A stretch of DNA of 64,000 nt from Paenilisteria portnoyi (GCF_014322795.1 NZ_JAASTT010000015.1:21297-85296); one strand, 5' to 3'. Counted from the first letter of the stretch, positions 18,274-28,699 are shown. Notes: a model not told the origin generated them from the sequence alone. Translations and numbers: made by a program.

Positions 18274-19027
18274 GAGCAATCACTTCCTTTGCAAGATCTA
18301 CGTAAACCTCAGAACCACGGGATTTATCATCGTATAAAATAATCGGTTTGCCGTGACTTGGCGCTTCACTCAAACGAATGTTACGCGGAATAATTGTTTC
18401 AAACACTTTATTTTGGAAGTATTTCTTCACTTCATCAATAACTTGAATGCCCAAATTGGTTCTAGCATCTAGCATTGTCAGCAATACTCCTTCGATTTGT
18501 AAGTCTTCATTCAGATGCTTTTGGACAATCCGAATGGTATTTAATAGTTGGCTTAAGCCTTCTAGCGCGTAATACTCACACTGAACTGGAATTAAAACCG
18601 TATCAGAGGCAGTAAGCGCATTTAGCGTAAGCAGTCCTAGGGATGGCGGACAATCAATAATCACATAATCATAGTCGTCGCGAACAGAGTCGATCGCCTT
18701 TTTCAGACGAATTTCACGTGATATTGCAGGAACAAGCTCAACCTCTGCTCCAGCAAGTTGAATCGTAGCAGGAACCACTTGTAACGTTTCCATCGCAGTT
18801 GGTTTAATAACATCTTTGAGTGCAACGTCATCCACAAGCACATCATAGATACAATGCTCGATCTCACCTTTATTGATGCCAACTCCGCTCGACGCATTCC
18901 CTTGAGGATCGATGTCCACAAGCAGTACTTTTTTACCTAGAAATGCAAGACTAGAACTTAAGTTAACAGATGTCGTCGTCTTGCCTACGCCACCTTTTTG
19001 ATTTGCCAGTGCGATCACTTTGCTCAA
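18266..19027 (-). CDS. parA: chromosome partitioning ATPase ParA (Soj)
   Basis: 253 residues with the deviant Walker A KGGVGKTTTSVN (about residues 11-22), including the signature lysine of ParA/MinD ATPases. The switch region contains VDIDPQGNASSG, Walker B is YVIIDCPPSLG, and the DNA-binding basic C-terminus ends with VYVDLAKEVIAHG. ParA/Soj works with ParB in origin segregation and in controlling DnaA. It is the first gene of parA-parB-DUF951 and its stop overlaps the parB start. The 220 bases upstream, to the MFS gene, contain its promoter but no clear consensus that I trust. Confidence 0.96.
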   Translation of the reverse strand: MSKVIALANQKGGVGKTTTSVNLSSSLAFLGKKVLLVDIDPQGNASSGVGINKGEIEHCIYDVLVDDVALKDVIKPTAMETLQVVPATIQLAGAEVELVPAISREIRLKKAIDSVRDDYDYVIIDCPPSLGLLTLNALTASDTVLIPVQCEYYALEGLSQLLNTIRIVQKHLNEDLQIEGVLLTMLDARTNLGIQVIDEVKKYFQNKVFETIIPRNIRLSEAPSHGKPIILYDDKSRGSEVYVDLAKEVIAHG

Positions 19028-19210
19028 TCTATTTCACCAACCCTCACATATTTATAGCACTAAGACGCAGATAAACGCATTCCACGTGATTAATCGCCGA
19101 ACTTCCATGCGTCGACAAATGCTTCGTTTCGTTATACTTCTCCTTCTCTATTCTATCAAAAAAATAAGGTTAAGTCTTACTTTATGCGAAAATAAATTTC
19201 ATTATACACA

Positions 19211-19243
19211 AAAGCCGCGTCTAAAATTCATCGACACGGCTCC
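19211..19243 (-). terminator. MFS transporter terminator
   Basis: Imperfect hairpin with arms AGCCGTGTCGA and TAGACGCGGCT read on the minus strand, followed by TTTTG, just after the transporter stop. Confidence 0.65.
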
Positions 19244-19247
19244 TTTT

Positions 19248-20669
19248 TTATGCTTTTTTGCGAAGAAATAGTGATATAACTAGACCGATAATCGCCATCA
19301 CGAGGCCAAACGTAAACGCATTACGCGAACCTTCAACAAGCGATGCAGCTAAGTCTTGTGGCCCTGGATTCGTCACTGCGGCCATATATGTTTTTTGACC
19401 TGCTGACATAATCGTGATTGCCACCGCTGTACCAATTGCGCCTGAAACCTGTTGTAGCGTATTCATGATCGCCGTACCATCTGGATACATTTTTGGTGGC
19501 AGCTGGTTTAAGCCGTTTGTTTGTGCTGGCATCATGATCATACATACGCCAATCATGAGCGCGCTATGCAAGATAATGATTGTAACGGCCGTTGTTTCAA
19601 GTGTGATTTGCGTTAAGAACCATAAAGCCACGACGGATACGATAAATCCTGGAACAACAAGCACGCGCGCACCGAATGCATCGAATAGACGGCCTGTAAC
19701 CGGTGATAGCAAGCCATTTATGACTCCACCTGGCAAAAGTACTAATCCTGCTGAAAATGCCGCTAAAGCCAGTCCTGTTTGCAAATAGAGTGGCAATAAA
19801 ATCATTGTTGATAGGATAATCATGAATGCGATGAAAACAATCAATAATCCAAGCGTAAACATCGGAAATTTGAAAACGCGCAAATCCATCATCGGCTGAT
19901 CCATCGTGAGTTGGCGCCAAGTAAATAAGCCCAAACTAACTATGCCGACAATCATCATTGTAATCACAAGCGCACTGCCCCAGCCACTTTCACCAGCGCT
20001 ACTAAAGCCGTACACAATACCCCCGAAACCAAGCGTCGACAAAACAATCGACAAAATATCAATCCGCGGCTTTGTAACCTCAGATACATTTTTCATATAA
20101 CGCAGTCCGAAAAGTAATGAGAACACTAAGAACGGTAAGGCAATCCAAAATATCCAGTTCCATGTTAAATTCTCAATAATTAGGCCTGAAATCGTTGGTC
20201 CCACTGCAGGCGCGAACATAATAACAAGTCCGATAAGCCCCATTGCAGATCCCCGTTTGTGCTCCGGAAAAATAACCAGAATCGTGTTGAACATTAATGG
20301 TAGTAAAAGTCCTGTTCCGATAGCTTGGATAACCCGAGCGATCATCAAAACACCAAAATCCGGTGCCAATGCTGCAATTAGCGTCCCTACTATCGAAAAT
20401 CCAACAGATGCAAAAAATAATTTTCGCGTGGTAAACCATTGTAATAAAAGTCCTGAAACCGGTACTAAAATACCTAATGTCAGCAAATATCCCGTTGTTA
20501 ACCATTGAATCGTTGCTGAACTTACATCAAAAACACGAATTAAATCCGTAAGTGCCATATTTAAAGCTGTTTCGCTAAACAAGCCTATAAATCCTGCAAT
20601 TAGAAAAGCCGTGACAATTGGTATAGTCTTAAAATCCTGTCTTTCTTGCGCTGTTATTGTTTTACTCAA
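19248..20669 (-). CDS. MFS multidrug exporter, DHA2 (14-TM) family
   Basis: About 473 residues with some 14 hydrophobic segments. Motif A-like sequence is in loop 2 (GLLLQWFTTRKLF), motif C in TM5 (GLIGLVIMFAPAVGPTISGLI) and the TM1 start is TAFLIAGFIGLFSETALNMAL. This matches the EmrB/QacA/LmrB drug:H+ antiporter group. I place the start at TTG (20669), preceded by AGAGGGGGAA. The longer frame would begin inside the promoter itself (TTGACT at 20733-20738 and TAAAAT at 20710-20715, 17 apart). No regulator gene is adjacent. Drug specificity cannot be deduced. Confidence 0.9.
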   Translation of the reverse strand: MSKTITAQERQDFKTIPIVTAFLIAGFIGLFSETALNMALTDLIRVFDVSSATIQWLTTGYLLTLGILVPVSGLLLQWFTTRKLFFASVGFSIVGTLIAALAPDFGVLMIARVIQAIGTGLLLPLMFNTILVIFPEHKRGSAMGLIGLVIMFAPAVGPTISGLIIENLTWNWIFWIALPFLVFSLLFGLRYMKNVSEVTKPRIDILSIVLSTLGFGGIVYGFSSAGESGWGSALVITMMIVGIVSLGLFTWRQLTMDQPMMDLRVFKFPMFTLGLLIVFIAFMIILSTMILLPLYLQTGLALAAFSAGLVLLPGGVINGLLSPVTGRLFDAFGARVLVVPGFIVSVVALWFLTQITLETTAVTIIILHSALMIGVCMIMMPAQTNGLNQLPPKMYPDGTAIMNTLQQVSGAIGTAVAITIMSAGQKTYMAAVTNPGPQDLAASLVEGSRNAFTFGLVMAIIGLVISLFLRKKA

Positions 20670-20709
20670 AGCAATTTCCCCCTCTTCACCTTCATTGCGT
20701 GAAGCTTCT

Positions 20710-20738
20710 ATTTTAGTAGCTTTCATGGGTAAAGTCAA
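20710..20738 (-). promoter_or_regulatory. promoter of the MFS exporter
   Basis: TTGACT and TAAAAT separated by 17 bases on the minus strand, about 40 bases before the TTG start with its ribosome site. The palindrome GAAGCTTC next to the -10 may be an operator. Confidence 0.68.
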
Positions 20739-20758
20739 GCAAATAGGAACGTGCGTTT

Positions 20759-22250
20759 CTATTTCTTATTATTTTGAACGTACATATCTTGCACTTCTCT
20801 TATCATCTGCTCCAAGTTAGCGATTCTCTGGGAATTAGAGTCTGGTAACCGGTATACAGTTGATCTACCATTCCCCTCTTTATAAATTAGCTCCTTGCTT
20901 AATAATGAGTTGAGCGTAACTTTCGCGTGGTATTCACTTAAACCCAATGTTGTTTTTAACTTCGAAATCGAGATAACATCTTCCTTAGAAATGAAGCGAA
21001 GTACTGTTTTCTCGTTTGCATTTAATTCAGGATGCGCATCAACTAAATCAACTTTCCAAATTTTCAGTTGAGTCATACCACCGCCACTCCTCAACTCAGG
21101 GCTCCGAAATTTATTATTAATAGCTGCTTGAAAAATTTTAGGACCACCCGAACCCGCACGCTCAGAAATTCCAACACGTCTAAATAATGTCGCTATTGTA
21201 TGATTCCTAGGTTGAGAGTCCCCACCTTGCGCGAATTCTTCCTCGGAGATTTTCATTTCACCTGGATTGGTAAACTCATAATTGTTATTGTAAGCCTCAA
21301 TTTTTATATCTCTATCTGTAAAATAATCCGCGTGTATTAGCGAATTTGCCAAAGCTTCTCTAAGCGCAATATCAATCTCATTAGACGTTTTTCTCAACAA
21401 CTTTTCATCTAACTCGAAACTTTCAAGTACCGTTGTCTTCAGCTTCTCCAACACAATATTATAAAATTTGAACAGATTTAAATTGGGATACTTCAATTCT
21501 CCAGTTGCAACTCTATCAATCCATCTCCAATCAGTCTGTGCCGTCTTATTTTGATAATCCAGATGAAAATGTGGCATCTTATCAATAATAGATTCATATT
21601 TTCCAAAAAACAAAAGTGCACCAAGTTTTAGCTTAATAGTATCTTCGCATAGCCCCAATCGTCATTAAAAACTCTTCATTTGACAGCGTGAGATAATCTG
21701 TTTCTAAATCTCTTTCTCCTACTATATCTTTATAGCGGACGATCGATTCGTAATCTAAGTCATCCATAGTGTAGCCCTTTAGTAACTCTGAATCCAAGTC
21801 ATCTTCCGCATTTCTCAAAAAACTTCTTAATTCTGTGTCGCTAACTTTCATGTCTCCTTCATTAGATCTCTTAAATGTATGTTTTATATTATTATTAATA
21901 TACACAGGTTTCTTTGTTGTAGGAGCTTCATTGACTCTGACTTCAATGATGTGCATCCCATCTATTTCACGCGTACTAACATTGTCATCATTAATTACGT
22001 TATAGTTTACTTTTTGCGGGTTATTCAAACTTGTAAATAATTCTGCAATTATTTTCTCTGTATTTTCAACACCTACAATTTGATAGTCTATTCTATTTTC
22101 ATGTTTCTTCTCTTTTACTCCTAGAACTACAAGTCCACCCTTCGTATTTGCAAATGCAGAATACGTTTCCCAAAAATCCTTTGATAGCTGCTTTCTGGAT
22201 TCTTTATACTCTAAAATTACAGATTCATTTTTTAATTCAAAGTTCTGCAT
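20759..22250 (-). pseudogene. AlbA_2 (Schlafen-like) ATP-binding regulator, frameshifted
   Basis: Two frames make one protein of about 495 residues. The first (22250-21633) has the AlbA_2/divergent AAA_4 start: ESVILEYKESRKQLSKDFWETYSAFANTKGGLVVLGV. The second (from 21658) continues IKLKLGALLFFGKYESI, then a GHKL-like region with REALANSLIHADYF and FTNPGEM, RRVGISERAGSGGPKIF, and a C-terminal winged helix. At 21640-21660 a run of four G replaces the three that would keep the frame (MTIGLCEDTIKL). The ribosome site GAGGAGGAG is excellent. Either recent inactivation or a base-calling error. Family members are often annotated as transcriptional regulators. Confidence 0.82.
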
Positions 22251-22389
22251 GTTACTCCTCCTCTAGTTATGAATCTAATCTTTTTCGGGAGATAATCAGG
22301 AGATTCTTGATATCTCGATTACTCTCATTTAAAATTTTTACCTAATTTATTATTACTATAACAATTATTCTAATGAATTCAAACTAAAA

Positions 22390-22418
22390 AATGGCTCCTG
22401 ATCATGCCAGAAACCATT
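22390..22418 (-). terminator. terminator after the HTH-fusion gene
   Basis: Hairpin AATGGTTTCTG and CAGGAGCCATT on the minus strand, followed by six T. Confidence 0.75.
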
Positions 22419-22433
22419 CCTTACTATTAGCAA

Positions 22434-23201
22434 TCATCTAATCGTCAAATGATCATCTGTAAAATCCGTCGAAACGTCCAGCACTTCACACGCCTTTTGA
22501 TACATACGAACACTCATATCCGGATCTCCTGCTTCCAATCGCGAAATTACGAGTGGTGACAAATCCGATTTCAGCCCCAGATCCAACTGCGACCATTTCT
22601 TTTTCACACGTTTTGCAAAAATAAACTGACCTAAGCGCGCCGAGAAACTATCCAAATAATGAACAATCGCTTCGTTCTCCCACGCCAATTCCTTCAACGT
22701 TTCGAATTCATAATCATCCTTGCCAATGCTCAATCTCGCTTCCGAACGACGAAGGAATATCCGCTTCACTTCTTCCCGATACGCGCCCATTTTATCATTG
22801 AACGGGTTACGATCTTTAAAATAGCCTTTTACGAAGCAATAATACGTTTCCGTGTCCGAAAAAGCCGTGAAATAAAGCATTCGGCAATTCTTATCTTTGA
22901 AGTGGACTTTCATTTCCTCAATCGGCTGATCAACGGATGTTTCGATTTTATTCGTTTGTAGCGAGTACGACTGGTTTTTGCCGATAGTCAAATGAACTTC
23001 CGGTAAAACCTGTTTTCCCGTTGTTAATTTTCTCGTTTCCGCTTTCTCTAGCTGCATCAGGCCTTGCAATAAAAGGGTCGACATTAAAGGTTGTTCTTTA
23101 ATCAAACTGTGTAGGAAATCATATGCTTGAAATTCATCTTGTTCATCTCTTACAAAAATTATTTTCGCCATATTATTCGCAGTAACACCTTGAAAGTGCA
23201 C
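22434..23201 (-). CDS. RelE/HigB-like domain fused to XRE HTH
   Basis: 255 residues starting at GTG, which has a strong AAGGAGGGG site. The central part (about residues 95-150) reads NCRMLYFTAFSDTETYYCFV and then KGYFKDRNPFNDKMGAYREE. This resembles the Gp49/HigB RelE-fold pattern 'R-hydrophobic-hydrophobic, hGFxKK, TP, EIxxA'. The C-terminal ~60 residues are an XRE helix-turn-helix: KKWSQLDLGLKSDLSPLVISRLEAGDPDMS. Separate HigB-HigA genes are the usual arrangement, so this would be a one-chain toxin-antitoxin or a regulator that re-used the fold. The RelE assignment is inference from pattern; the HTH is clear. It lies upstream of the MFS and AlbA_2 genes. Confidence 0.65.
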   Translation of the reverse strand: MHFQGVTANNMAKIIFVRDEQDEFQAYDFLHSLIKEQPLMSTLLLQGLMQLEKAETRKLTTGKQVLPEVHLTIGKNQSYSLQTNKIETSVDQPIEEMKVHFKDKNCRMLYFTAFSDTETYYCFVKGYFKDRNPFNDKMGAYREEVKRIFLRRSEARLSIGKDDYEFETLKELAWENEAIVHYLDSFSARLGQFIFAKRVKKKWSQLDLGLKSDLSPLVISRLEAGDPDMSVRMYQKACEVLDVSTDFTDDHLTIR

Positions 23202-23304
23202 CGCTCCCCTCCTTTATCCATCGTTCTACCTTCATTGTATAGGTTTTCATGAAAAATTGCACCTTACTTGCGCGGTTAAATATAATTCTTCTTTCGACTA
23301 TATT

Positions 23305-23337
23305 AAAAAAACAGAAATCCTCATTGGAAATCTGTTT
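23305..23337 (-). terminator. noc terminator
   Basis: AACAGA/TCTGTT hairpin with an extended imperfect stem, followed by seven T on the minus strand, directly after noc. Confidence 0.75.
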
Positions 23338-23346
23338 TTCGGTCGC

Positions 23347-24213
23347 TTATTTGGTTTTTTGCTTCGGAATTTGAATCGTAATTTGATAGTAATCATCCGA
23401 CTCTTCTTCTTCCAACTGTAAATCCATGCCGTTATCTTTTACCATCGTGATGGACTGCTTGATTGTGTTCACAGCAATTCGAACATCACGACTAATTGCT
23501 TGGCGCTTCGGTTTTGCTTTTTTAGGTTTTGGCTCGGCGGGAAGTAAAGTCTGGATATGTTGCTCTGTCTCTTTCACATTCCACTTGTTCTCGATAATTT
23601 TCGCCAAAACATCTAGTTGCTTTTCTTCCGTCTCCAAAACGAGTAAGGACCGACCATGACGCTCCGAAATTTGCTTGTCTAAAACGGCTTGCTGGGCGGC
23701 TTCTGGCAACCTTAGCAAACGCAATTTATTAGCGATCGCGGACTGACTTTTACCAACACGTTGGGCTAATGCTTCTTGCGTCACTTCTTGCATGTCTAGC
23801 AAACTTTGATACGCTTTTGCTTCTTCAATTGGTGTTAACTCTTCACGTTGCAGATTTTCAATTAAGGCAATGGATGCTACTTCATCATCCGTAAGGTTTT
23901 GAACGATAGCAGGAATTGTGTCCCATTCCAATGAAGAAACAGCGCGGAATCGGCGTTCACCAGCGATAATCTCGAATTTTTCGGGCTCATATTCACGCAC
24001 AACAATTGGCTGAATGACGCCATGAATGCGGATTGTTCTGGCTAATTCTTCAATTTTTGACGCATCAAAGACAGTTCTAGGCTGATAGCGATTCGGAATA
24101 ATAGCTGCGACAGGAAGTTCCACGATTTGTTGCATGAATTCCTCCACGGTTTCTTCCGTTTCAATCTCAATATATTCCTTATCTTTCTTTCCGAATAAGC
24201 GCGAAAAAGGCAT
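23347..24213 (-). CDS. noc: nucleoid occlusion protein Noc
   Basis: 288 residues from the ATG after GAAGGGATG. The N-terminal [14 protein letters not shown] helix matches the membrane-targeting amphipathic start of Noc. The rest parallels Par[47 protein letters not shown] and the helix-turn-helix [23 protein letters not shown]. Noc binds its own palindrome, not parS, and blocks septum formation over the nucleoid. Two candidate Noc sites are in this window (31283 and 49132). It is separate from parAB here, with four genes between. A partial copy of the structured repeat lies just upstream of the start. Confidence 0.94.
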   Translation of the reverse strand: MPFSRLFGKKDKEYIEIETEETVEEFMQQIVELPVAAIIPNRYQPRTVFDASKIEELARTIRIHGVIQPIVVREYEPEKFEIIAGERRFRAVSSLEWDTIPAIVQNLTDDEVASIALIENLQREELTPIEEAKAYQSLLDMQEVTQEALAQRVGKSQSAIANKLRLLRLPEAAQQAVLDKQISERHGRSLLVLETEEKQLDVLAKIIENKWNVKETEQHIQTLLPAEPKPKKAKPKRQAISRDVRIAVNTIKQSITMVKDNGMDLQLEEEESDDYYQITIQIPKQKTK

Positions 24214-24235
24214 TATCAAATCATCCCTTCTAATG

Positions 24236-24295
24236 TTTGTCGACAAACGCTCATCTCCGTCGTTAAAGTCTGCGCGCCAAGTTCGGCGCATTATC
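24236..24295. repeat. partial copy of the origin-region structured repeat
   Basis: This stretch contains GACAAACGCTCA, TCCGTCGTTAAA and a local palindrome GCGCGCCAAGTTCGGCGC. The first two blocks match, in order and spacing, the right arm of the element at 31359-31483 read in reverse. The remainder is not recognisable. It lies between rsmG and noc. Confidence 0.45.
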
Positions 24296-24382
24296 TACGA
24301 AAATCGGTTGTTCGATAGTTTGGAATTTCACTTTATCCACTCTGTCCATTTTAGCAGAAATTTGCTGATAAATATACGCTTT

Positions 24383-25099
24383 TCATTCAATTGGTTGTTT
24401 GTTTGGCGTACCAGCTTTGCGAGGATACTTATTTGGTGTCTCTTTTACTTTTTCGATCAAGTATAAGTTCCGCTCGCTTTCCTCGATTGGTAATGTGAAA
24501 GCGTAATGGTCCTTCACTTTCCCGCCAAGTGTTGCAATCGCTTTGGCACCAATTTTCAGCTCCTGCTCCGCCTGCATCCCTTTCATCGCCAAGAAAAATC
24601 CACCCTTTTTGACTAGCGGTAAACAAAGTTCGGTCAACACGCTCATCCTTGCTACGGCACGGGCTGTAACTAAGTCAAAACTACCGCGAAACGCCTTATT
24701 TTGACCAAACTCTTCCGCTCGTGCATGGTGAAAATGAACCTTATCCAATTTCAATTCAGCTGCAAGCGCGTCTAAAAAAGTCATCCGTTTCTGCAACGAA
24801 TCCACAATCGTAACATCCAAATCAGGGAAACAAATCTTGATTGGAATACTCGGAAACCCAGCGCCAGCCCCCACATCACAAACCGTCCCCACACCTTTAA
24901 AATCAACATAAAAAGCCGCAGAAATCGAGTCATAAAAATGCTTCAAATAAACCTCATCACGCTCTGTAATGGCCGTCAAATTCATTTTTTCATTCCACTC
25001 GACAAGCATCTTGAAATACAGATCGAATTGCGCCATTTGCGTATCAGATAACTCGATCCCTTTTTGCAATAATTGTTCTCTAAACTGTTCTGGATTCAC
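24383..25099 (-). CDS. rsmG: 16S rRNA m7G527 methyltransferase RsmG
   Basis: 238 residues, the standard GidB/RsmG length. It methylates N7 of G527 in 16S rRNA using S-adenosylmethionine; loss causes low-level streptomycin resistance in other bacteria. Motifs: [15 protein letters not shown] near the start, the SAM-binding [17 protein letters not shown] (about residues 72-88), [14 protein letters not shown] and DLVTARAVA. The C-terminus [12 protein letters not shown] matches the family. Start is GTG after GTGAGGG. It follows mnmG by nine bases in the mnmE-mnmG-rsmG series, transcribed away from oriC. Confidence 0.96.
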   Translation of the reverse strand: MNPEQFREQLLQKGIELSDTQMAQFDLYFKMLVEWNEKMNLTAITERDEVYLKHFYDSISAAFYVDFKGVGTVCDVGAGAGFPSIPIKICFPDLDVTIVDSLQKRMTFLDALAAELKLDKVHFHHARAEEFGQNKAFRGSFDLVTARAVARMSVLTELCLPLVKKGGFFLAMKGMQAEQELKIGAKAIATLGGKVKDHYAFTLPIEESERNLYLIEKVKETPNKYPRKAGTPNKQPIE

Positions 25100-25108
25100 G
25101 TTTTTCCC

Positions 25109-26995
25109 TCACTTTGTTTTTGCGATTTTGCCTTGCTCAATATACACTAACAAGATGGAAATATCGGCGGGATTCACACCTGAAATACGGCTAGCTTGGG
25201 CGATCGAAAGCGGCTGGATTTTCTTCAATTTCTCCAATGCCTCCGTTGCCAAACTGCCAATCGCATCATAATCAATGTTCTCCGGAATTTTTTTGCCTTC
25301 CATATGCTTCATTTTTTCCACTTGATTCAATGATTTCTCGATATAACCTTCATATTTAATCTGAATTTCGACCTGCTCCTCGATATCTGCGGTTAGCGAT
25401 GTTTCACGTGGAACAATCTCCATCAAAATATCATACGTAATCTCTGGACGTCTCAAGAAATCCGCTGCTAAAACGCCATCCTTGAGCTCCGTGCTACCCA
25501 TATCGACCAACATTTTCTGTACGGCCGCAGTCGGTTTGATACGCGTCGTTTTCAATCGTTGTTTTTCAGCCTCAATAGCTTCACGTTTCGCTACAAAACG
25601 GGCATAACGTTCATCGCTGATTAGACCAATTTCGTGGCCAATCTCGGTCAAACGCAAATCCGCATTATCATGGCGTAACAACAAGCGATACTCCGCGCGC
25701 GACGTCAACAAGCGGTACGGCTCATCGGTTCCCTTGGTCACAAGATCATCAATGAGAACGCCGATATAACCTTGATCGCGTCCAAGCACAACCGGCTCTT
25801 TTCCAGAAGCACGGCGCGCCGCATTGATTCCAGCCATTAAGCCTTGCCCAGCCGCCTCTTCATAACCACTTGTCCCGTTCAATTGCCCAGCTGTATATAA
25901 ATTCTCGATTCGTTTCGTTTCAAGCGACGGCCACAATTGCTCCGGCATCACCGCGTCATACTCAATCGCATAACCAACACGCATCATTTCGACGTTTTCC
26001 AATCCAGGAATCGTTGACAACATTTCACGCTGCACATCCTCTGGCAAACTCGTCGACAAACCTTGCACGTAAACCTCTTCCGTATTGCGACCCTCAGGCT
26101 CTAGGAAAATTTGATGGCGTGGCTTATCGCTAAAACGCACAATCTTATCCTCAATCGACGGGCAATAACGCGCACCCGTTCCTTTTTTAGTCGCAGTAAA
26201 CATCGGCGAGCGATGCAAGTTTTTCTCAATAATTTGGTGTGTCGCCGCGTTTGTGTACGTCAACCAACACGGCAACTGATCCATAATGAAATCCACCGTC
26301 TCATAACTAAAAGCACGCGGAACATCATCACCAGGCTGTTCTTCCGTTTGCGAATAATCGATAGAACTCGACTTCACACGCGGTGGTGTCCCCGTTTTAA
26401 AACGACGCAACTCAAAACCTAGCTCCTCCAAGTGCTCCGAAAGCTTGATCGATGGCTGCTGATTGTTCGGACCACTAGAATAACGCAGTTCACCAACAAT
26501 AATCTCACCACGTGAAAATGTCCCTGTTGTCAGCACGACAGTTTTGGCATAATAAATCGCGCCGCTGTTCGTGATAACGCCTTTACAGACACCATCTTCT
26601 ATAACTAACCGATCCACCAAACCCTGGCGTAGCGTGATATTTTCCTCTTTTTCAATCGTGTGCTTCATTTCGTGTTGATAATCCCACTTATCCGATTGCG
26701 CGCGCAAAGCACGAACGGCAGGGCCTTTTCCAGTGTTAAGCATCCGCATTTGAATATGCGTTTTATCCGTATTTCGACCCATTTCACCGCCGAGCGCATC
26801 GATTTCGCGCACAACGACACCTTTCGCAGGTCCGCCAACAGAAGGATTACACGGCATGAACGCCACCATATCTAAATTAATCGTCAACATCAACGTTTTC
26901 GCGCCAATTCGACCACTCGCAAGGCCCGCTTCCACGCCCGCATGTCCCGCACCGACCACGATTACATCATAATGTCCCGCATCATAAGTTTGCAT
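25109..26995 (-). CDS. mnmG: tRNA uridine 5-carboxymethylaminomethyl modification protein MnmG
   Basis: 628 residues, full length. The FAD-binding GxGxxG is [17 protein letters not shown] at residues 14-30. The two MnmG signature regions are recognisable: [21 protein letters not shown] and [17 protein letters not shown]. With MnmE it installs the cmnm group on U34 of several tRNAs. It sits 11 bases downstream of mnmE in the same operon. A one-mismatch parS lies inside the gene at 25400. Confidence 0.97.
   Translation of the reverse strand: MQTYDAGHYDVIVVGAGHAGVEAGLASGRIGAKTLMLTINLDMVAFMPCNPSVGGPAKGVVVREIDALGGEMGRNTDKTHIQMRMLNTGKGPAVRALRAQSDKWDYQHEMKHTIEKEENITLRQGLVDRLVIEDGVCKGVITNSGAIYYAKTVVLTTGTFSRGEIIVGELRYSSGPNNQQPSIKLSEHLEELGFELRRFKTGTPPRVKSSSIDYSQTEEQPGDDVPRAFSYETVDFIMDQLPCWLTYTNAATHQIIEKNLHRSPMFTATKKGTGARYCPSIEDKIVRFSDKPRHQIFLEPEGRNTEEVYVQGLSTSLPEDVQREMLSTIPGLENVEMMRVGYAIEYDAVMPEQLWPSLETKRIENLYTAGQLNGTSGYEEAAGQGLMAGINAARRASGKEPVVLGRDQGYIGVLIDDLVTKGTDEPYRLLTSRAEYRLLLRHDNADLRLTEIGHEIGLISDERYARFVAKREAIEAEKQRLKTTRIKPTAAVQKMLVDMGSTELKDGVLAADFLRRPEITYDILMEIVPRETSLTADIEEQVEIQIKYEGYIEKSLNQVEKMKHMEGKKIPENIDYDAIGSLATEALEKLKKIQPLSIAQASRISGVNPADISILLVYIEQGKIAKTK
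25400..25415. promoter_or_regulatory. parS site (one mismatch)
   Basis: TGTTTCACGTGGAACA inside mnmG, one base from the parS consensus. Confidence 0.72.
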
Positions 26996-27006
26996 ATTTC
27001 AACACA

Positions 27007-28386
27007 TCACTTTCCTAAACAAAATTGGTTAAATAGCTGATCGAGCAATTCATCTTGCACCGACTCACCGATAATTTCTCCGAGTAAATCCCAAGCCCGC
27101 GTCATGTCAATCTGAACGATATCCACTGGCATTCCGGCATCCACGCCATCAATAACCGCCTCAATTGCCCCAATCGCCTCATGTAAAAGCGCAATATGAC
27201 GCGCATTCGAAACATATGTCGCGTCCCCAGCATCAATTTCTCCCGCGAAAAATAAATCCCGAATCGCGATTTCAAGTTGCGCCAACCCCGCATCATTTAC
27301 AAGCGACGTCTCGACCACTGGATTCTCCCCAGCAAGCTCCCGAACCCGCGCCACATCAATCTCCTGCGCTAAATCCGTCTTATTCAAAACGACTACAAAA
27401 TTATGTCCCGCGACCGCCTCAAACAACGCCTCATCTTCCACACTCAGCGGCTCATTTTGATTCAACACCAACAAAATAAAATCCGCATCCAGCAAAGCTT
27501 TACGCGACCGTTCCACGCCAATTTTTTCAACAATATCTTCCGTCTCACGAATCCCCGCCGTATCAATCAAACGTAGCGGCACCCCGCGAACATTCACATA
27601 CTCCTCAATAATATCCCGCGTCGTACCCGCAATATCCGTCACGATCGCCTTTTCCTCCTGAATCAACTGGTTCAAAAGCGATGATTTCCCAACGTTTGGC
27701 CGACCAATAATCGCCGTCGCCAGTCCCTCACGCAAAATCTTACCCTGCTGCGCCGTCAATAACAACTGCTCCACTGACGCCCGCACCAATTGCGCCTTCT
27801 CCACCAACATTCGCTGCGTCATTTCTTCCACATCGTCGTATTCCGGATAATCTATGTTCACCTCGACTTGCGCCAAAGCATCTAAAATTTCCTGTCTCAA
27901 ATTGCGAATCAAACGCGATAAACTACCGTCCATCTGCTGCAACGCGACACCCATCGCACGATCCGTTTTTGCACGAATCAAATCCATCACAGCCTCCGCT
28001 TGCGACAAATCAATCCGTCCATTCAAAAAGGCCCGTTTCGTAAATTCCCCAGGTTCCGCCAATTTCGCCCCATTTCGAAGCAATAATTGTAGCACCCGAT
28101 TCACTGAAACAATCCCACCATGCGCATTAATCTCGACCACATCTTCCCGAGTAAACGTCCGCGGCGCACGCATAACCGTTGCCATGACCTCCTCAACCGT
28201 CTCCTTCGTGCTTGGATCCACAATATGACCATAATGAATCGTATGACTCTCGACCGCGCTAAGCGATTTTTGCGCACAAAAAATGCGATCCGCTATCTGA
28301 ATCGCCTCATCACCGCTCAAACGAATAATAGCAATGGCTCCCTCGCCCGGCGGTGTTGAGATCGCAGCAATTGTATCAAATTCCAT
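27007..28386 (-). CDS. mnmE: tRNA modification GTPase MnmE
   Basis: 459 residues. The N-terminal tetrahydrofolate-binding domain starts [25 protein letters not shown]. The inserted G domain has G1 [10 protein letters not shown]3 DTAGIR and G4 NKTD. The C-terminus [12 protein letters not shown] carries the invariant FCxGK cysteine motif. MnmE and MnmG together modify U34 of tRNAs ending in A/G. It is the first gene of mnmE-mnmG-rsmG. Upstream lies a region with DnaA boxes and then gyrA, where jag would normally be expected. Confidence 0.97.
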   Translation of the reverse strand: MEFDTIAAISTPPGEGAIAIIRLSGDEAIQIADRIFCAQKSLSAVESHTIHYGHIVDPSTKETVEEVMATVMRAPRTFTREDVVEINAHGGIVSVNRVLQLLLRNGAKLAEPGEFTKRAFLNGRIDLSQAEAVMDLIRAKTDRAMGVALQQMDGSLSRLIRNLRQEILDALAQVEVNIDYPEYDDVEEMTQRMLVEKAQLVRASVEQLLLTAQQGKILREGLATAIIGRPNVGKSSLLNQLIQEEKAIVTDIAGTTRDIIEEYVNVRGVPLRLIDTAGIRETEDIVEKIGVERSRKALLDADFILLVLNQNEPLSVEDEALFEAVAGHNFVVVLNKTDLAQEIDVARVRELAGENPVVETSLVNDAGLAQLEIAIRDLFFAGEIDAGDATYVSNARHIALLHEAIGAIEAVIDGVDAGMPVDIVQIDMTRAWDLLGEIIGESVQDELLDQLFNQFCLGK

Positions 28387-28524
28387 TCTTTACCCTCACC
28401 TTTCTAGGAAAAATCAGCTCACAAAGAAGCACGATCTCCTAATCGAATAAATTTTGGCACATGACCTGTGCATATCATCAACATTTGCTCCGCTTTCACC
28501 AAAGCTAATAATGATTGGTTTTAT

Positions 28525-28655
28525 ATAGTTATCCGAAAAAAGTTATCCACATATCCAGATTTTTAAGATTTTAAAAATATCCTACCCCTTATTTTAACTT
28601 ATCCATATGTGAATAACAATAGTTTTGGATTAATTTCTGAAGTTATCCACACAAC
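28525..28655. other. DnaA-box cluster between mnmE and gyrA
   Basis: Two exact TTATCCACA boxes (28543-28551 and 28643-28651) and two near matches (TTATCCGAA at about 28529 and TTATCCATA at about 28600) lie within 130 bases, in an AT-rich tract with runs such as TTTTTAAGATTTTAAAAATA. This resembles the oriC upstream region 11 kb away. The whole mnmE-gyrA gap (28387-28699) holds only this and the gyrA terminator. Confidence 0.65.
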
Positions 28656-28690
28656 AAAAAAAGCAATAAGCTCAGAATCAAACTTATTGC
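28654..28690 (-). terminator. gyrA terminator
   Basis: GCAATAAG/CTTATTGC hairpin followed on the minus strand by a run of seven T, ten bases after the gyrA stop. Confidence 0.88.
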
Positions 28691-28699
28691 TCCCATCTA

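Noticed and set aside
18706..18721. AATTTCACGTGATATT inside parA as an eighth parS
   Set aside because: It keeps the core CACGTG but has at least three mismatches to the consensus; too weak to call.
28525..28655. DnaA-box cluster as a second active origin
   Set aside because: No DnaA-trio or box pair next to an AT-rich tract in the right order; reported as a cluster without an origin claim.
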